Position numbers and translations under genes: made by a program. From positions 1-28,055 of IMG/VR virus record IMGVR_UViG_3300035698_018320: DNA of 28,055 nucleotides. The stretch is one strand, 5' to 3'. Origin of the DNA: a virus. Below are positions 1 to 9,974 of the stretch, one piece after another. Position 1 is the stretch's first letter; every line of letters begins with the position of its first letter. The notes below the pieces were generated by a model. That model was given only the letters and a program-made list of their open reading frames with translations, did no database searches and was not told where the DNA came from.

Positions 1-2
1 AG

Positions 3-2585
3 GAAATATTATTAGAAGGTCATAATATTTATCCATACATAGGATCATATAAAGGTCTTATTAATGCTATTAAATTTTTTGGTTATAACAATTTACAACT
101 TAAAGAATTCTGGAAAAATGTAAATAAATCATCACCAAGATATGGCAAATATATTCATAGTAATGCTGTAGGTTTATTTGATCCTATTGTAGAATTTAAT
201 AATTTACAAATAACATTACCTAATAAGAATTTTAGAAAAACTAATTTATTTAGTTTAATTTATAAGATTAATAATATTGTACCTAATAGTTTTAATAGTG
301 ATGATTTACCAACAACAGAAGAATCTTTTGATTATACAATAGAAGAAGCTCTTATAAAATTATACGGTCTTAAATTAAAACTTGAAAAAGATTTTCTTCC
401 ATTAAATGCTCACATAAAAGATATAATTGGAGAAGCAGACTTTTTCGGCTTACTAGGAGTTACAAATACAGTAAGTAGAAATAATAGAAATACTCTTGAT
501 GTTGGAATTGACGCTGACTTTGAAGTAACACCAGATGGTTGTAAAATTTATCTAGAAGATTTAAGATCATTAGAAATGTTTTGTCTAGATGAAGATGCTA
601 TTGTTAACCAAGCAATTATTGATTATTGTAATGCGTGGATTGCACCTGCGGGTTTTGGAGTCGGTGGAGCAAATGTTTTACTAGGGCCAATAACGCTAGG
701 GCAAGCATTACCAGCATCACCAATTGGTCCGGATTTATATGGAGGATTTGATAATTCTTTTTTAGCTGGAAATAATATAAGTATTTCTTCAATAAGTAAT
801 AAATTTTTAGCTTACTTTAGTAGATATGCACCTAACTTAAAATATTCTAGATTTAATTATATACCTGGATGGTCATCAATGTATTTACCCGATAGTCCTA
901 ATGCTATAGCTGCAGGATTAGCAGTATTAGAAAATACAAGTTTTGGTGAGTTAACATGGAATAATATAGATTCTATATGGGATCAATTATCTAATGCAAA
1001 TAATTTCTATAGTGTTGATCTAAATCCACAGGGTGCTAACTCCGGTGATATATTTAAAATATATGAACCTATAACTGAAACAACAGTACAGTATGCAGTG
1101 CAGACTGGAGATACTGATGAAGATGTTAGAAACGAATTGTATAGTTTGTTATTAACATTAAAAAATAATTTCGTTAGCCCTTGGACATTTTGGGATCTAA
1201 GTAAAGAAACTGAAAATTACGGCGATGTTATTAGATTATATGGACAAGATGTATACGCATTACAATTATCTGTAACTCATCTTACATTACCAGGTTCATA
1301 TTTTGCGCTAAGACAATTACCTGGGGAGATACTATTTATTTGGAATAATATTATAAGAGGAAATTATATAGAAATAGAATGGACAGTTACTAAAGATGCT
1401 ACTGATACTTCAGCTGCATTTTATTACAACGCTAGAGGAAACTTGGCTGAGTATGAAAGGTTACCTGTAAGTTTACCATTTATTGGTAAGTATGACGTTG
1501 AAATGAAATTATACGATATGTATAATAATGTTTCATCAACGTTTAAAGAGGAAGCTATTTGTGTTGAACAAAGAGAGGTTGAATATTCCGGATGGTATCA
1601 AGCTAGAAAATATCAATATACTTGGGAAAATGATGGCGATTTTAAATGGGAAGATTATGGTTCATATTGGAATTTACCAATTGCGCCTAGTGTTACCTGG
1701 GACGAGGAATCTCCATCATTATATGAATCTCTTGATAGAGTAAATAGTATTCTTAATAATTTTGGATTAGGTACTTCACCCGATTTTCAACTACTTAATT
1801 TCCAAGATGATGGCACTGTTAGTTTTAGTGGACCTTATTTTTGGAATAATTTAACTGAAGGTGATTGGAATGATACTTATCATTTATGGTGGGATATGAC
1901 ATCTACTACTGGTGATACACCAGCATTTTTTCAGTTTAAAGAAATCATTAATAATACTTATTTAAAAATTACGGATTTAAACGGAGAAACTGGAGAGTTT
2001 TTCTTTGACACTAATATCACAACATTAGCCGAAGCAGCGGTTAAACTTAACTTAAGTCCAGATCCTGTTATTAATAAGTATGTTTATAATGTTGTTTATG
2101 ATGCAACAAATAATCAAAAGTTTATACAAGCAGTTGCTAGATACTTTGGTTTATTTGGAGATTGGACTTTTATTGATATTGTAGATGTTAATGGAGACAG
2201 AGTATGTGCATCATCAATTATAACAGGGGCAACGGGAGTTTCTCTCACGGGAGCTACAGGTTGCGATAGTTTAATCTATAGAAAAGGGCTACATACTACA
2301 AGTAATCCTACATGGAATACTGCAAAATTTGTAAATGATGGCAAAGAATTACCTAGAATGACATGGATTATGTTTGTGTATGATAAATGTATGATTGTAG
2401 GTAAGCAAAAAGCAAAGTGGACTATCAGAAATACAAGTGACTCAGATGTAGCAGATATATATTTTGATACCAAGTATTTAACATATTTATTCAAAAATCC
2501 AGGTGAGTACGAAATATTTTTAGAGCTTAGTGATGGGAACGGGAATAAATACAAAAAAGGAAGAAATATTCTTATAATAAAATAA
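3..2585 (+). CDS. Large virion structural protein with PKD/Ig-like domains (5' partial)
   Basis: The reading frame is open from base 3 to the TAA at 2583-2585, so the true start lies upstream; the first internal ATG is only at 576 and is not credible as the start. About 860 residues are visible. The N-terminal visible part (bases 40-130) has a Y-K-G-L-I-N-A-I-K-F-F-G-Y run reminiscent of the helical parts of baseplate/tail proteins. Two stretches, around bases 1340-1570 and 2360-2580, look like PKD/Ig-like beta-sandwiches (G-K-Y-D-V-E-M-K-L-Y-D and P-G-E-Y-E-I-F-L-E-L-S-D-G-N-G). A short T-G-A-T-G repeat linker lies near base 2225. Trp/Tyr-rich composition fits an extracellular virion protein. 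The next gene starts 10 bases downstream. A baseplate or tail role is inferred from context; I do not recognise an exact family. Confidence 0.7.
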   Translation, partial: EILLEGHNIYPYIGSYKGLINAIKFFGYNNLQLKEFWKNVNKSSPRYGKYIHSNAVGLFDPIVEFNNLQITLPNKNFRKTNLFSLIYKINNIVPNSFNSDDLPTTEESFDYTIEEALIKLYGLKLKLEKDFLPLNAHIKDIIGEADFFGLLGVTNTVSRNNRNTLDVGIDADFEVTPDGCKIYLEDLRSLEMFCLDEDAIVNQAIIDYCNAWIAPAGFGVGGANVLLGPITLGQALPASPIGPDLYGGFDNSFLAGNNISISSISNKFLAYFSRYAPNLKYSRFNYIPGWSSMYLPDSPNAIAAGLAVLENTSFGELTWNNIDSIWDQLSNANNFYSVDLNPQGANSGDIFKIYEPITETTVQYAVQTGDTDEDVRNELYSLLLTLKNNFVSPWTFWDLSKETENYGDVIRLYGQDVYALQLSVTHLTLPGSYFALRQLPGEILFIWNNIIRGNYIEIEWTVTKDATDTSAAFYYNARGNLAEYERLPVSLPFIGKYDVEMKLYDMYNNVSSTFKEEAICVEQREVEYSGWYQARKYQYTWENDGDFKWEDYGSYWNLPIAPSVTWDEESPSLYESLDRVNSILNNFGLGTSPDFQLLNFQDDGTVSFSGPYFWNNLTEGDWNDTYHLWWDMTSTTGDTPAFFQFKEIINNTYLKITDLNGETGEFFFDTNITTLAEAAVKLNLSPDPVINKYVYNVVYDATNNQKFIQAVARYFGLFGDWTFIDIVDVNGDRVCASSIITGATGVSLTGATGCDSLIYRKGLHTTSNPTWNTAKFVNDGKELPRMTWIMFVYDKCMIVGKQKAKWTIRNTSDSDVADIYFDTKYLTYLFKNPGEYEIFLELSDGNGNKYKKGRNILIIK

Positions 2586-2595
2586 AAACAATAAT

Positions 2596-3246
2596 ATGCC
2601 AATATCAGTAACAGAAATTTTAGGGACCGATTCATTATCAGGATCTAGATTAGTTATCAATGATAACTTTAACGTATTGAAGAGTGAAATAAATGAGATG
2701 GGAAATTATTTTAATCCATCAGCTGGGACCATTACAAATTTAAACGATGTAAAAACTGAATCGTTAAGAGTTGGTTTAACAACAATACTCTTGGATATTA
2801 ATGCATCAACATTTGATATCTTAACTAATGTAAATTTAACCGGAAATTTAACTCTTAGTAATTCTAAGTTAATTAGAAACAGTGTTGATCCTCAATTGCT
2901 TGATGATGTTTATGCGGGTTCAGGTATGACTATAAATGTTGGTACTAGTACAGCTGTGCCACCATTCACATTTGAGAATGTTGGAAATGTAGGTACATCT
3001 ACATTAAGTCTTCAACTTTATGATGGTTTAATAGGACAAGAAATTATTTTTGTTTATTCAGAAGCATCAACAGGCGCCGTTGATATTGTTGGAGGTTCTA
3101 CTGCATTAGTTTTACCTGGTGCAGGTGCAACACCTACTGTGACTCTTAATGCACAAGGTGATAGTGTACATTTCATATTTGTTAGTGATAGTACAGGAAA
3201 TGGTTATTGGTACATCATCGGCGGCGCAGGTTATACAATTTCATAA
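2596..3246 (+). CDS. Small tail-fibre/virion-associated protein
   Basis: 216 residues, ATG start behind an A-rich leader. The N-terminus (M-P-I-S-V-T-E-I-L-G-T-D-S-L-S, then N-D-N-F-N) closely resembles that of the collagen-like fibre at 14626, suggesting a shared attachment module of about 30 residues. The rest is Gly/Thr/Ser-rich with short beta-strand-like segments (N-L-T-G-N-L-T-L-S-N) typical of phage fibre shafts, and the C-terminal ~100 residues resemble a small beta-sandwich ending G-Y-W-Y-I-I-G-G-A-G-Y-T-I-S. No catalytic motif is visible. The GIY-YIG endonuclease gene begins 13 bases after its stop. Fibre or whisker-like function is inferred; the exact family is not recognised. Confidence 0.6.
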   Translation: MPISVTEILGTDSLSGSRLVINDNFNVLKSEINEMGNYFNPSAGTITNLNDVKTESLRVGLTTILLDINASTFDILTNVNLTGNLTLSNSKLIRNSVDPQLLDDVYAGSGMTINVGTSTAVPPFTFENVGNVGTSTLSLQLYDGLIGQEIIFVYSEASTGAVDIVGGSTALVLPGAGATPTVTLNAQGDSVHFIFVSDSTGNGYWYIIGGAGYTIS

Positions 3247-3259
3247 TAAAAACTTAAAG

Positions 3260-3919
3260 ATGAAAAAAAAATATTATACTTATAAAATAACCAATATCAA
3301 AAATGGTAAAATGTATATTGGATCAAGAGAATCTATATTAAAACCTAAAGAGGATCTTGGTAAAATATATTTCTCTAGTTCATTAGATAAAGAATTTATA
3401 AATAATCAAAAAGAAAATCCAAATCATTATAAGTATGATATATTAAAAACATTTTCATCGCGTAAGAATGCTGATATATATGAATCGAAATTACATAGTG
3501 AATATAATGTAGATAAAAATCCAATGTTTTATAATAGATCTAAACAAACATTAAACGGTTTTAGATATAATCCAACTGGTACAAAATTATCGGAAGAACA
3601 TAAAGTAGCAATAAGTAGAGGTGGAATAGGTAGACAATGTTCAATAGAAACAAGAAAGAAATTAAGAGATGCAAATTTAGGTAAGAAACTTTCTGAATCC
3701 CATAAGCTTAAAATATCAGAAGCTAATATGGGTAAAATTGTATCAGAAGAATGTAAAAAGAAAATGTCAATAGCTAGGAAGAAAAGAGTTGGTAAATTGG
3801 CGCCATCTTATGGAATGAAGCATAAAAAGAAAAAATGTGTGTATTGTAATAGACATATAGCGGTTTCTTGCTTTAGTAGATATCATGACAATAATTGTAA
3901 ACAAAAAATAAACAACTAA
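3260..3919 (+). CDS. GIY-YIG homing endonuclease, free-standing
   Basis: I chose the ATG at 3260 (219 aa) because the open frame upstream of it overlaps the preceding gene and the protein then begins directly with the catalytic fold. Residues 5-23 carry the GIY-YIG signature in the form Y-Y-T-Y-K-I...G-K-M-Y-I-G-S-R, with R23 as the likely catalytic Arg and E75 or E81 as the likely metal ligand. Residues ~105-172 hold three to four NUMOD3-like DNA-binding repeats (G-T-K-L-S-E-E-H-K, G-K-K-L-S-E-S-H-K, G-K-I-V-S-E-E-C-K). The C-terminus has a probable zinc finger (C193-x2-C196 ... H209-x3-C213). Such enzymes nick or cut a target in related phages and spread their own gene. Its TAA overlaps the ATG of the next structural gene by one base (TAATG), so it sits neatly between two structural genes rather than in an intron. 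Confidence 0.88.
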   Translation: MKKKYYTYKITNIKNGKMYIGSRESILKPKEDLGKIYFSSSLDKEFINNQKENPNHYKYDILKTFSSRKNADIYESKLHSEYNVDKNPMFYNRSKQTLNGFRYNPTGTKLSEEHKVAISRGGIGRQCSIETRKKLRDANLGKKLSESHKLKISEANMGKIVSEECKKKMSIARKKRVGKLAPSYGMKHKKKKCVYCNRHIAVSCFSRYHDNNCKQKINN

Positions 3920-6033
3920 TGCCATCAACACCACTAATAAAAACGCCTCAAGCAGATGGAACAACCTTTTATACGTTTTCTTCATCAGCTAGAGACATAT
4001 CTAAAACTTTAAATAATGAAAGTCTTAAATTAGTCTTTTCAAAGTTCCTATTGGTTAATATTCCTGACTTTGATCGATTAGATCCTACGACATATAGTAA
4101 TTACGAAAATTATATGCAGTTTGATACAATCGATGGATCTATACTCAATGGCGGACTTAAAAGTGATCCTAATATTAATTTTACTGAAAGTTTTCAAAAT
4201 TATGCACTTAATTTAGAAGAGCTTATACTAAGTGATAGTGGATATGATAATGACTTAAATAGATCTGTTTCTGAAAGAGTATTTTTTAAATGGCTCAAAG
4301 AAACTGGAGCTATTCGTTTTAGAGAAGCAACTAATCTTGAGAAAAATCCTGGAATAACAAAACCTCTATTTGTTGAAGAAGATCAAAGATCTAGTGGTAT
4401 CCTACAGTACAATCGAGTAGTTAAGTATATTGGTGATATTGACATTATTAATAATGTAGATAAGGCCGGGGAAGCTTATACGGAATTATATATTAACGTA
4501 CCAACTGAAGTAGGTGGTACGCCTACTATACTATTTGATGCTATAGATGATAATAATTATCAACCATCATTAAGTATACAAGGTTCTGATGAATTTATAT
4601 TAGGTAGAGGAACATCAACAGATCATCCACAAGGTTTAGATATACTTGCAGCTTATGATTATGATCAAGCTTTAGCTGGGGCAGGTCCTGCTGGATATAC
4701 TGACCCTAATGCAAATTGGATGAATGGCACGACACCACCAACAATATTAAATTCATATTTTACTGAACCTACTACATTTCAAATTGCAGATAATGTTGAT
4801 ATCAGAAAGTACACAGCTGATTATGGAAGTCCTGCTGGATTTTCAGGAGTTGCATATCGTAGAAATAAATTAGATGGAATCTCTATTGATTTTGATACTA
4901 ATGATTATGAACAAATTATTACGGATCCAAGTATTTCAACGATACAGCAATTTAATGGGAGTATATTATCATCTACATTTGAATTCAATGCAGTATTAGT
5001 TTATTATGATATGGTTGACTTAAGCGATTCTACTAACACCGTAACAAATTTATATGGAATACTTCTTCTTGATAATATTACACCAACAACAGACGGTGGA
5101 TATATCCAAAGATATCCAAAATATAAGCCTAACAAAGTTACTGGTCAAAATGGTAATAGTTATGGTTTTAAGATTAATTTAAGATTTGATGCATCACCAG
5201 GATCAAATGGTGTTGATACAATTATAAATGATTATAATACATTTTCAATGGGATTATTTTCAGATGCTATGGTTAAATTACAAGAATCTGCTAAAATATT
5301 TCAATCACAACAAGTTGAAATTGTTAATTTAACTAATAGATTATATGATGTAGAAAACTTATTAGCAAGTGTTGGTGAAGTTTCTGTGTTACAAAAACAA
5401 ATTAATAGTTTACAGACACAAATAAATAATGCAGCACTTGCATTTGCAACTAATAGCTCACTGCTTGATTTAATTGCTAAGAATTCAGACGATCTCCAAA
5501 AACTTGCAAATGGAGAAATTTCTACAAACTTACAATATAATACTGATGTTGTTAGACAAGGACCTGGTATTATTGTAGATAAAAATACGCCTAATCAAAT
5601 TCAAATTGAATTAAAAGCTCAAGAATATGCATTAATGGTTTCCAGGGATGAATCTAATGTTGATATTACATCAACTGATCCAATTAACTTAAATATAGCT
5701 CAACCTAAAGTTTATGCTGAATTATTGCCTTATACAAATATGTTAAGAATTGACACAGTAAATACAGCGGGTGGAGATTTATTAATTTATATTGATGATA
5801 CTGACACTCAATGGAAAACCGGACAAACAATCAGATTAACATTTAATAATACTTTAAGTATAGGTTCAAGAAATATTAGAGTATTTACAGATGCTCAAAA
5901 TAGACGTAACACTGGAATTTATAAGGTCGAAGTTGGAATAATTACAAACGCTGATATATCAACTAAACCTATAATTGAATTAATTTGTTTAGAAGAAGGT
6001 GTTTTAAGATTTACATATGATATTATCAAATAA
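3919..6033 (+). CDS. Virion structural protein, probably baseplate/tail (704 aa)
   Basis: Starts at the ATG sharing one base with the endonuclease stop and ends 16 bases before the next start. The N-terminal half is mixed alpha/beta with S-E-R-V-F-F-K-W-L-K-E-T-G-A-I-R-F near residue 120. Residues ~445-525 form a heptad-like coiled coil (L-Q-K-Q-I-N-S-L-Q-T-Q-I-N), followed by a beta-rich C-terminal domain from ~545. No enzyme motif or transmembrane segment is visible. The coiled coil followed by a beta domain, and its position among large structural genes, suggest a trimeric virion component such as a baseplate wedge or fibre-connector protein. I do not recognise a specific T4 counterpart. 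Confidence 0.6.
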   Translation: MPSTPLIKTPQADGTTFYTFSSSARDISKTLNNESLKLVFSKFLLVNIPDFDRLDPTTYSNYENYMQFDTIDGSILNGGLKSDPNINFTESFQNYALNLEELILSDSGYDNDLNRSVSERVFFKWLKETGAIRFREATNLEKNPGITKPLFVEEDQRSSGILQYNRVVKYIGDIDIINNVDKAGEAYTELYINVPTEVGGTPTILFDAIDDNNYQPSLSIQGSDEFILGRGTSTDHPQGLDILAAYDYDQALAGAGPAGYTDPNANWMNGTTPPTILNSYFTEPTTFQIADNVDIRKYTADYGSPAGFSGVAYRRNKLDGISIDFDTNDYEQIITDPSISTIQQFNGSILSSTFEFNAVLVYYDMVDLSDSTNTVTNLYGILLLDNITPTTDGGYIQRYPKYKPNKVTGQNGNSYGFKINLRFDASPGSNGVDTIINDYNTFSMGLFSDAMVKLQESAKIFQSQQVEIVNLTNRLYDVENLLASVGEVSVLQKQINSLQTQINNAALAFATNSSLLDLIAKNSDDLQKLANGEISTNLQYNTDVVRQGPGIIVDKNTPNQIQIELKAQEYALMVSRDESNVDITSTDPINLNIAQPKVYAELLPYTNMLRIDTVNTAGGDLLIYIDDTDTQWKTGQTIRLTFNNTLSIGSRNIRVFTDAQNRRNTGIYKVEVGIITNADISTKPIIELICLEEGVLRFTYDIIK

Positions 6034-6049
6034 AAAACTATAAAAATAA

Positions 6050-9000
6050 ATGTCTACAAATAATTCTATATCTACAACACTTCCTGAACTATTGAGATTA
6101 TTCAATAATTCAATGGAAGGATTTGAAAAGATTAACGAAGCAATTACATCAAGTAGAGATTCTGTTACGATTAATGTACAGAAAGAGGATGGTACAACAA
6201 CCAGAGTTACGATACCTAGTTTTGGATATCTTAAAAATAACATCAATCGTTTAGATAAGAATTTTGAAGTACTTACTAATATTACTGGGGCAGGTAGTTC
6301 AGTTAGATTATCTGATGGAACTTTCAGAAAACTTGTTTTATCAAAATTGCCAACAGAAGCAGCTGATCTTACAAATATGAACTCTATAAATCAATTTAAT
6401 ATTAAACCTAATTGGTTTTTTGAAGAATTGATTAATCCTTTATTATACGTATCTTTTGATGTAAGTGGGCAAATTCCTATTGACACTGAACGATCTATTG
6501 TTAAAAGATTTATTTTAGATCTGAACAATCAAACTAAAATTAATTATTTTGAAAATACTTTTAATGGAAAATCTGATATTGATTATACTGCATTTATTCA
6601 ACAAATAGTTAAAAAGAATATTTCATATGTTCTTGATGAAAGTGTTACTGACTTACCACCAAGAGAAAAAAGATATTCAGGAAATTTTAGTGTACTAAGA
6701 ATTTCTGAAGTAGAAACAACAGAGGAAATTAATGGAATTAGCGTAACAACAGAAAAAAAATTATATAAGTTAAATAAGTTATATTACACGGATTCTGATG
6801 TTGGATTTAATGAAACAATTCAAGTTAAAGTTGGAGATTCATTAGAAGTACTGTCAAATCCTATTACAACAAGGTATTTAGTTAAGAGCGTGGATTCATC
6901 TACAAATTCAATTATCTTAGAATTAGTTGAAGGCAATGAAAGTATACAAATAGGTGCAGATGTTTTAAAAATAAGTTCAAGTTTAAATAACTTAACAAAA
7001 ATTGATGTTACTGTTGGATTTAATGAAAGATGTGTTGTATTTATTAAACCAATCGATCCTGATTCAAAAATGCCATCCGTAAACTGGTCACCTGGTAGTG
7101 CGTTTTATACAAATGCGTTAATTACATATGATACAAATGGTATTGAAAAAACTTTAGAAAATTATTACCAAGATAGTGCAATTGACTTTGGTAAATTTTT
7201 ACTTTCATTTGCGCAAGATAAAATTCCAACTTCTCGTGAAGGGTTAACTCCTAATGCACCAGTTTTAAATTCTAATAATTTCAAAGCAGTATTAATAAAT
7301 GAGCAAGTTAGTAAGTCAAGTGTAGTGTTGGAATTAAAAGATCTTAATAACCAAAAAACTGAAGTTGATTCAAAACTTAAAGAACTTGATTCTGCAATAC
7401 TTAAATCTAAAAATAAGATACATACCACAAACTATTCAACTGAAGTTGAACGTGATACAGATAAAAATGCTTTAAATTCATTAATTACGGATAGAAGTGG
7501 GGAGGCAGAATTATATTCATCGGTAGTTAAAGAAATTTCAGCAAAAGGTCAAGATACTGCAATTGCAAGTGCTTCACCTAAATATAGAGTTAGAGGATTC
7601 TTCGAAATGCCTGAAGAAAAATCTTCAATTTCAACAGGAACACAGTCTATTATTAAATTTAAAACAAGATATCGTTATCTTTCACAAGAAGGTGCAGCTA
7701 ATCCTGTTAATCAATTTAAGTATGAAGCTGGAAATGGTACCTCTCAAGGTGCATTTTCAAATTATACAATTATCGATAGTGTTGTTAGACCTAGAGTTAA
7801 GAATACAATAACAGGATCATATGAATGGGCAGAAATAGATGATGACAATGCTGATTCTGTTAATATAAACCAAATTGATATTTCTATTAGAAAAGGTGAA
7901 CAAGTAGAAATACAAGTTAAATCAATTTCTGAAGCAGGATGGCCATCAAACCCAATAGAAAGTGATTGGTCAGATATCATAAGAGTTCCATTCCCATCAG
8001 ATTTAAGTTCTGATAATATTGTTGTTAATATTCTTGAACAAAATAAACAAGATCTTGCGAAAGTATCGTTTCAACAAGATTTAATTTCACAAGGTATTGA
8101 CCAACATATAGCAGGTTCATTTACAGCCAATGAAAACTATTTTTCTCATTCAGCTACTTCTGTGTTTTCTGGATTTTTATCAGATAATCAAACACCAATT
8201 GATTTATTTGCAAAGTTATCAGCTATGCAAGCAACATTAGATCAATTCTCAGAAATTCTGAGTAATGCTAAAGGTGAACTTCTTGTTACTCTTATTGATG
8301 ATAAGGGTAATACAATTAAACTTAATAGAGATAGTGTTACAAAAATATTCGCTGGATTCTATTCACAGGAAGTTATTAATCTTGATGATCCGAGAGGGGC
8401 AATAATATCTAAAACTTTCTTTATTAATCTTGCAAATAATGAACAAACTGCACTAAGACTTATCACAAGAGTCGCGGGTAATAGAGCAAGAATGATTAAA
8501 CAATCAGAATCACCATCTACATTACTAACGCCTTCAACAATATCACAAGGTGAGGTTATTTTACCAGCTATATATGATTGGTTAGATAATAATGCAGACA
8601 ATCAAAGCGATGAACGTTCTACATATGAAACTAATGATAGTGATTATAATACAATAAGAAAATATGATTTAACTCCATTAGTACTAACTAATCCTACTGT
8701 TGATGTTGATGATAAATTTGGTCAAACTATTTCATTATCACCGTTCCAATCAACACAGAATAAAAATCAATTCATATTTTCTAGATTTAAGGATGTATCA
8801 TCAGAAGATGTTTTTTATAATTATATTAATCCTGATTCTGAATATACATTTAATCTTGATGCATTAGAAAATTATTATACAAGAACAAGTCCTGTTGCAA
8901 CTTTTAATAGTAATGAATTTATTTGGGGTGGAGGATTCTTAACAGATGGAACTCCTACATCAGCGTCATCATATGAATTGCCTGATTCTGATGCTGCAGT

Positions 9001-9895
9001 AGATGTTCATATTAATCACCCATGGGTAATAAGTTTTGCAGCATTTAAAACTGCATATGAAACCATGACCGGTGATATTACATCATTAAGTGGACTTACA
9101 TATATAGCAGATGCTACACCATACGCTAAAGTATTATTTAGACAATCTAAATTTATTCCATTAACTTCAGACGTAGCAAAAGGTAAACAACAAGGAATTT
9201 ATATAAATGAAAATCCGTCGTTGTTAACTGATTTTGTTACTGATAACTCTAGTATTAGCCCGTTTTCAACTGGACAAGTATTTCAAGCAAGTCCTTCATT
9301 AACGGCTATTAATGTATTAAGTAATGACACTGTAACCGGATTTGTTAATTATAGTAGAAATTCTAAAAATACATTTGAAACCTTTGATCAATATTCATTA
9401 GGAAAGCAGGCATGTGGTTCATATTTATTTATTTCACCTGATAGTCACGAAAGTATACAAGTTAGTGGTGATGCTGTTCAATCTAATAAAATAATTGAAT
9501 TTGGTAATCAAAATGCTATAAATATTCCTATTGTATTTCAATATAGAATGACTGACTATTATGGAGCAGGTTCTGGCTCAGATGGAGGATTAGGAAATAT
9601 CGGTGGTGATGTTAATGGTGCTATAACTAATATTACATATTCTAAGAAAATCGGATTTGATATTTTCCCTAATGGTGAAGATGTTTATCAATATGATATA
9701 GAAATATTTGCAAAATATAAATCTGATAATCTTAATGTTGATGTATTTCCATCAGCAAGTGTTAATAAAGGTTTAAGCGATCTTGAAAAGGTAATATCTA
9801 AACTTAATCCAAGTGTTGGTTCAACAAAAGTAAACAGTGCAGTCAAAAGCGGTAATATTGACAATTATGGAATTTCAAGATCAGGCAATAATTAA
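6050..9895 (+). CDS. Very large virion structural protein with FN3-like domain (1281 aa)
   Basis: ATG at 6050 lies behind an A-rich leader without Shine-Dalgarno. Residues ~55-95 contain the hydrophilic block P-S-F-G-Y-L-K-N-N-I-N-R-L-D-K-N-F followed by a Gly/Ser turn. Residues ~425-500 form a coiled coil (E-L-K-D-L-N-N-Q-K-T-E-V-D-S-K-L). Residues ~510-655 look like fibronectin-type-III beta-sandwich sequence, ending I-S-E-A-G-W-P-S-N-P-I-E-S-D-W-S. A Gly-rich loop (G-A-G-S-G-S-D-G-G-L-G-N) lies near residue 1175. The size and architecture fit a baseplate wedge protein analogous in scale to T4 gp7 or gp10, but that equivalence is an inference from size and position. A 79-base gap with a hairpin follows. 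Confidence 0.6.
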   Translation: MSTNNSISTTLPELLRLFNNSMEGFEKINEAITSSRDSVTINVQKEDGTTTRVTIPSFGYLKNNINRLDKNFEVLTNITGAGSSVRLSDGTFRKLVLSKLPTEAADLTNMNSINQFNIKPNWFFEELINPLLYVSFDVSGQIPIDTERSIVKRFILDLNNQTKINYFENTFNGKSDIDYTAFIQQIVKKNISYVLDESVTDLPPREKRYSGNFSVLRISEVETTEEINGISVTTEKKLYKLNKLYYTDSDVGFNETIQVKVGDSLEVLSNPITTRYLVKSVDSSTNSIILELVEGNESIQIGADVLKISSSLNNLTKIDVTVGFNERCVVFIKPIDPDSKMPSVNWSPGSAFYTNALITYDTNGIEKTLENYYQDSAIDFGKFLLSFAQDKIPTSREGLTPNAPVLNSNNFKAVLINEQVSKSSVVLELKDLNNQKTEVDSKLKELDSAILKSKNKIHTTNYSTEVERDTDKNALNSLITDRSGEAELYSSVVKEISAKGQDTAIASASPKYRVRGFFEMPEEKSSISTGTQSIIKFKTRYRYLSQEGAANPVNQFKYEAGNGTSQGAFSNYTIIDSVVRPRVKNTITGSYEWAEIDDDNADSVNINQIDISIRKGEQVEIQVKSISEAGWPSNPIESDWSDIIRVPFPSDLSSDNIVVNILEQNKQDLAKVSFQQDLISQGIDQHIAGSFTANENYFSHSATSVFSGFLSDNQTPIDLFAKLSAMQATLDQFSEILSNAKGELLVTLIDDKGNTIKLNRDSVTKIFAGFYSQEVINLDDPRGAIISKTFFINLANNEQTALRLITRVAGNRARMIKQSESPSTLLTPSTISQGEVILPAIYDWLDNNADNQSDERSTYETNDSDYNTIRKYDLTPLVLTNPTVDVDDKFGQTISLSPFQSTQNKNQFIFSRFKDVSSEDVFYNYINPDSEYTFNLDALENYYTRTSPVATFNSNEFIWGGGFLTDGTPTSASSYELPDSDAAVDVHINHPWVISFAAFKTAYETMTGDITSLSGLTYIADATPYAKVLFRQSKFIPLTSDVAKGKQQGIYINENPSLLTDFVTDNSSISPFSTGQVFQASPSLTAINVLSNDTVTGFVNYSRNSKNTFETFDQYSLGKQACGSYLFISPDSHESIQVSGDAVQSNKIIEFGNQNAINIPIVFQYRMTDYYGAGSGSDGGLGNIGGDVNGAITNITYSKKIGFDIFPNGEDVYQYDIEIFAKYKSDNLNVDVFPSASVNKGLSDLEKVISKLNPSVGSTKVNSAVKSGNIDNYGISRSGNN

Positions 9896-9928
9896 AACAC
9901 CTGCCAACTTTATAATTTGGTCATAATA

Positions 9929-9957
9929 ATTTATTCATTTGTAATCAAAGAATAAAT
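9929..9957 (+). other. Intergenic hairpin before the giant structural gene
   Basis: ATTTATTC at 9929-9936 pairs with GAATAAAT at 9950-9957, and inside it TTTG (9938-9941) pairs with CAAA (9946-9949), leaving one bulged A (9937) and a TAAT loop (9942-9945): 12 base pairs in all. No T-run follows on either strand, so it is not a classic intrinsic terminator. It could be an RNA-processing or transcript-stability element; function unknown. It sits in the 79-base gap 9896-9974, which holds no gene. Confidence 0.5.
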
Positions 9958-9974
9958 AAAAAAAGTATTAATAA

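Noticed and set aside
2276-2635. Minus-strand ORF of 119 codons, and other minus-strand ORFs in the window
   Set aside because: They lie antisense to well-supported genes, have hydrophobic low-complexity translations and show no leader or context of their own.
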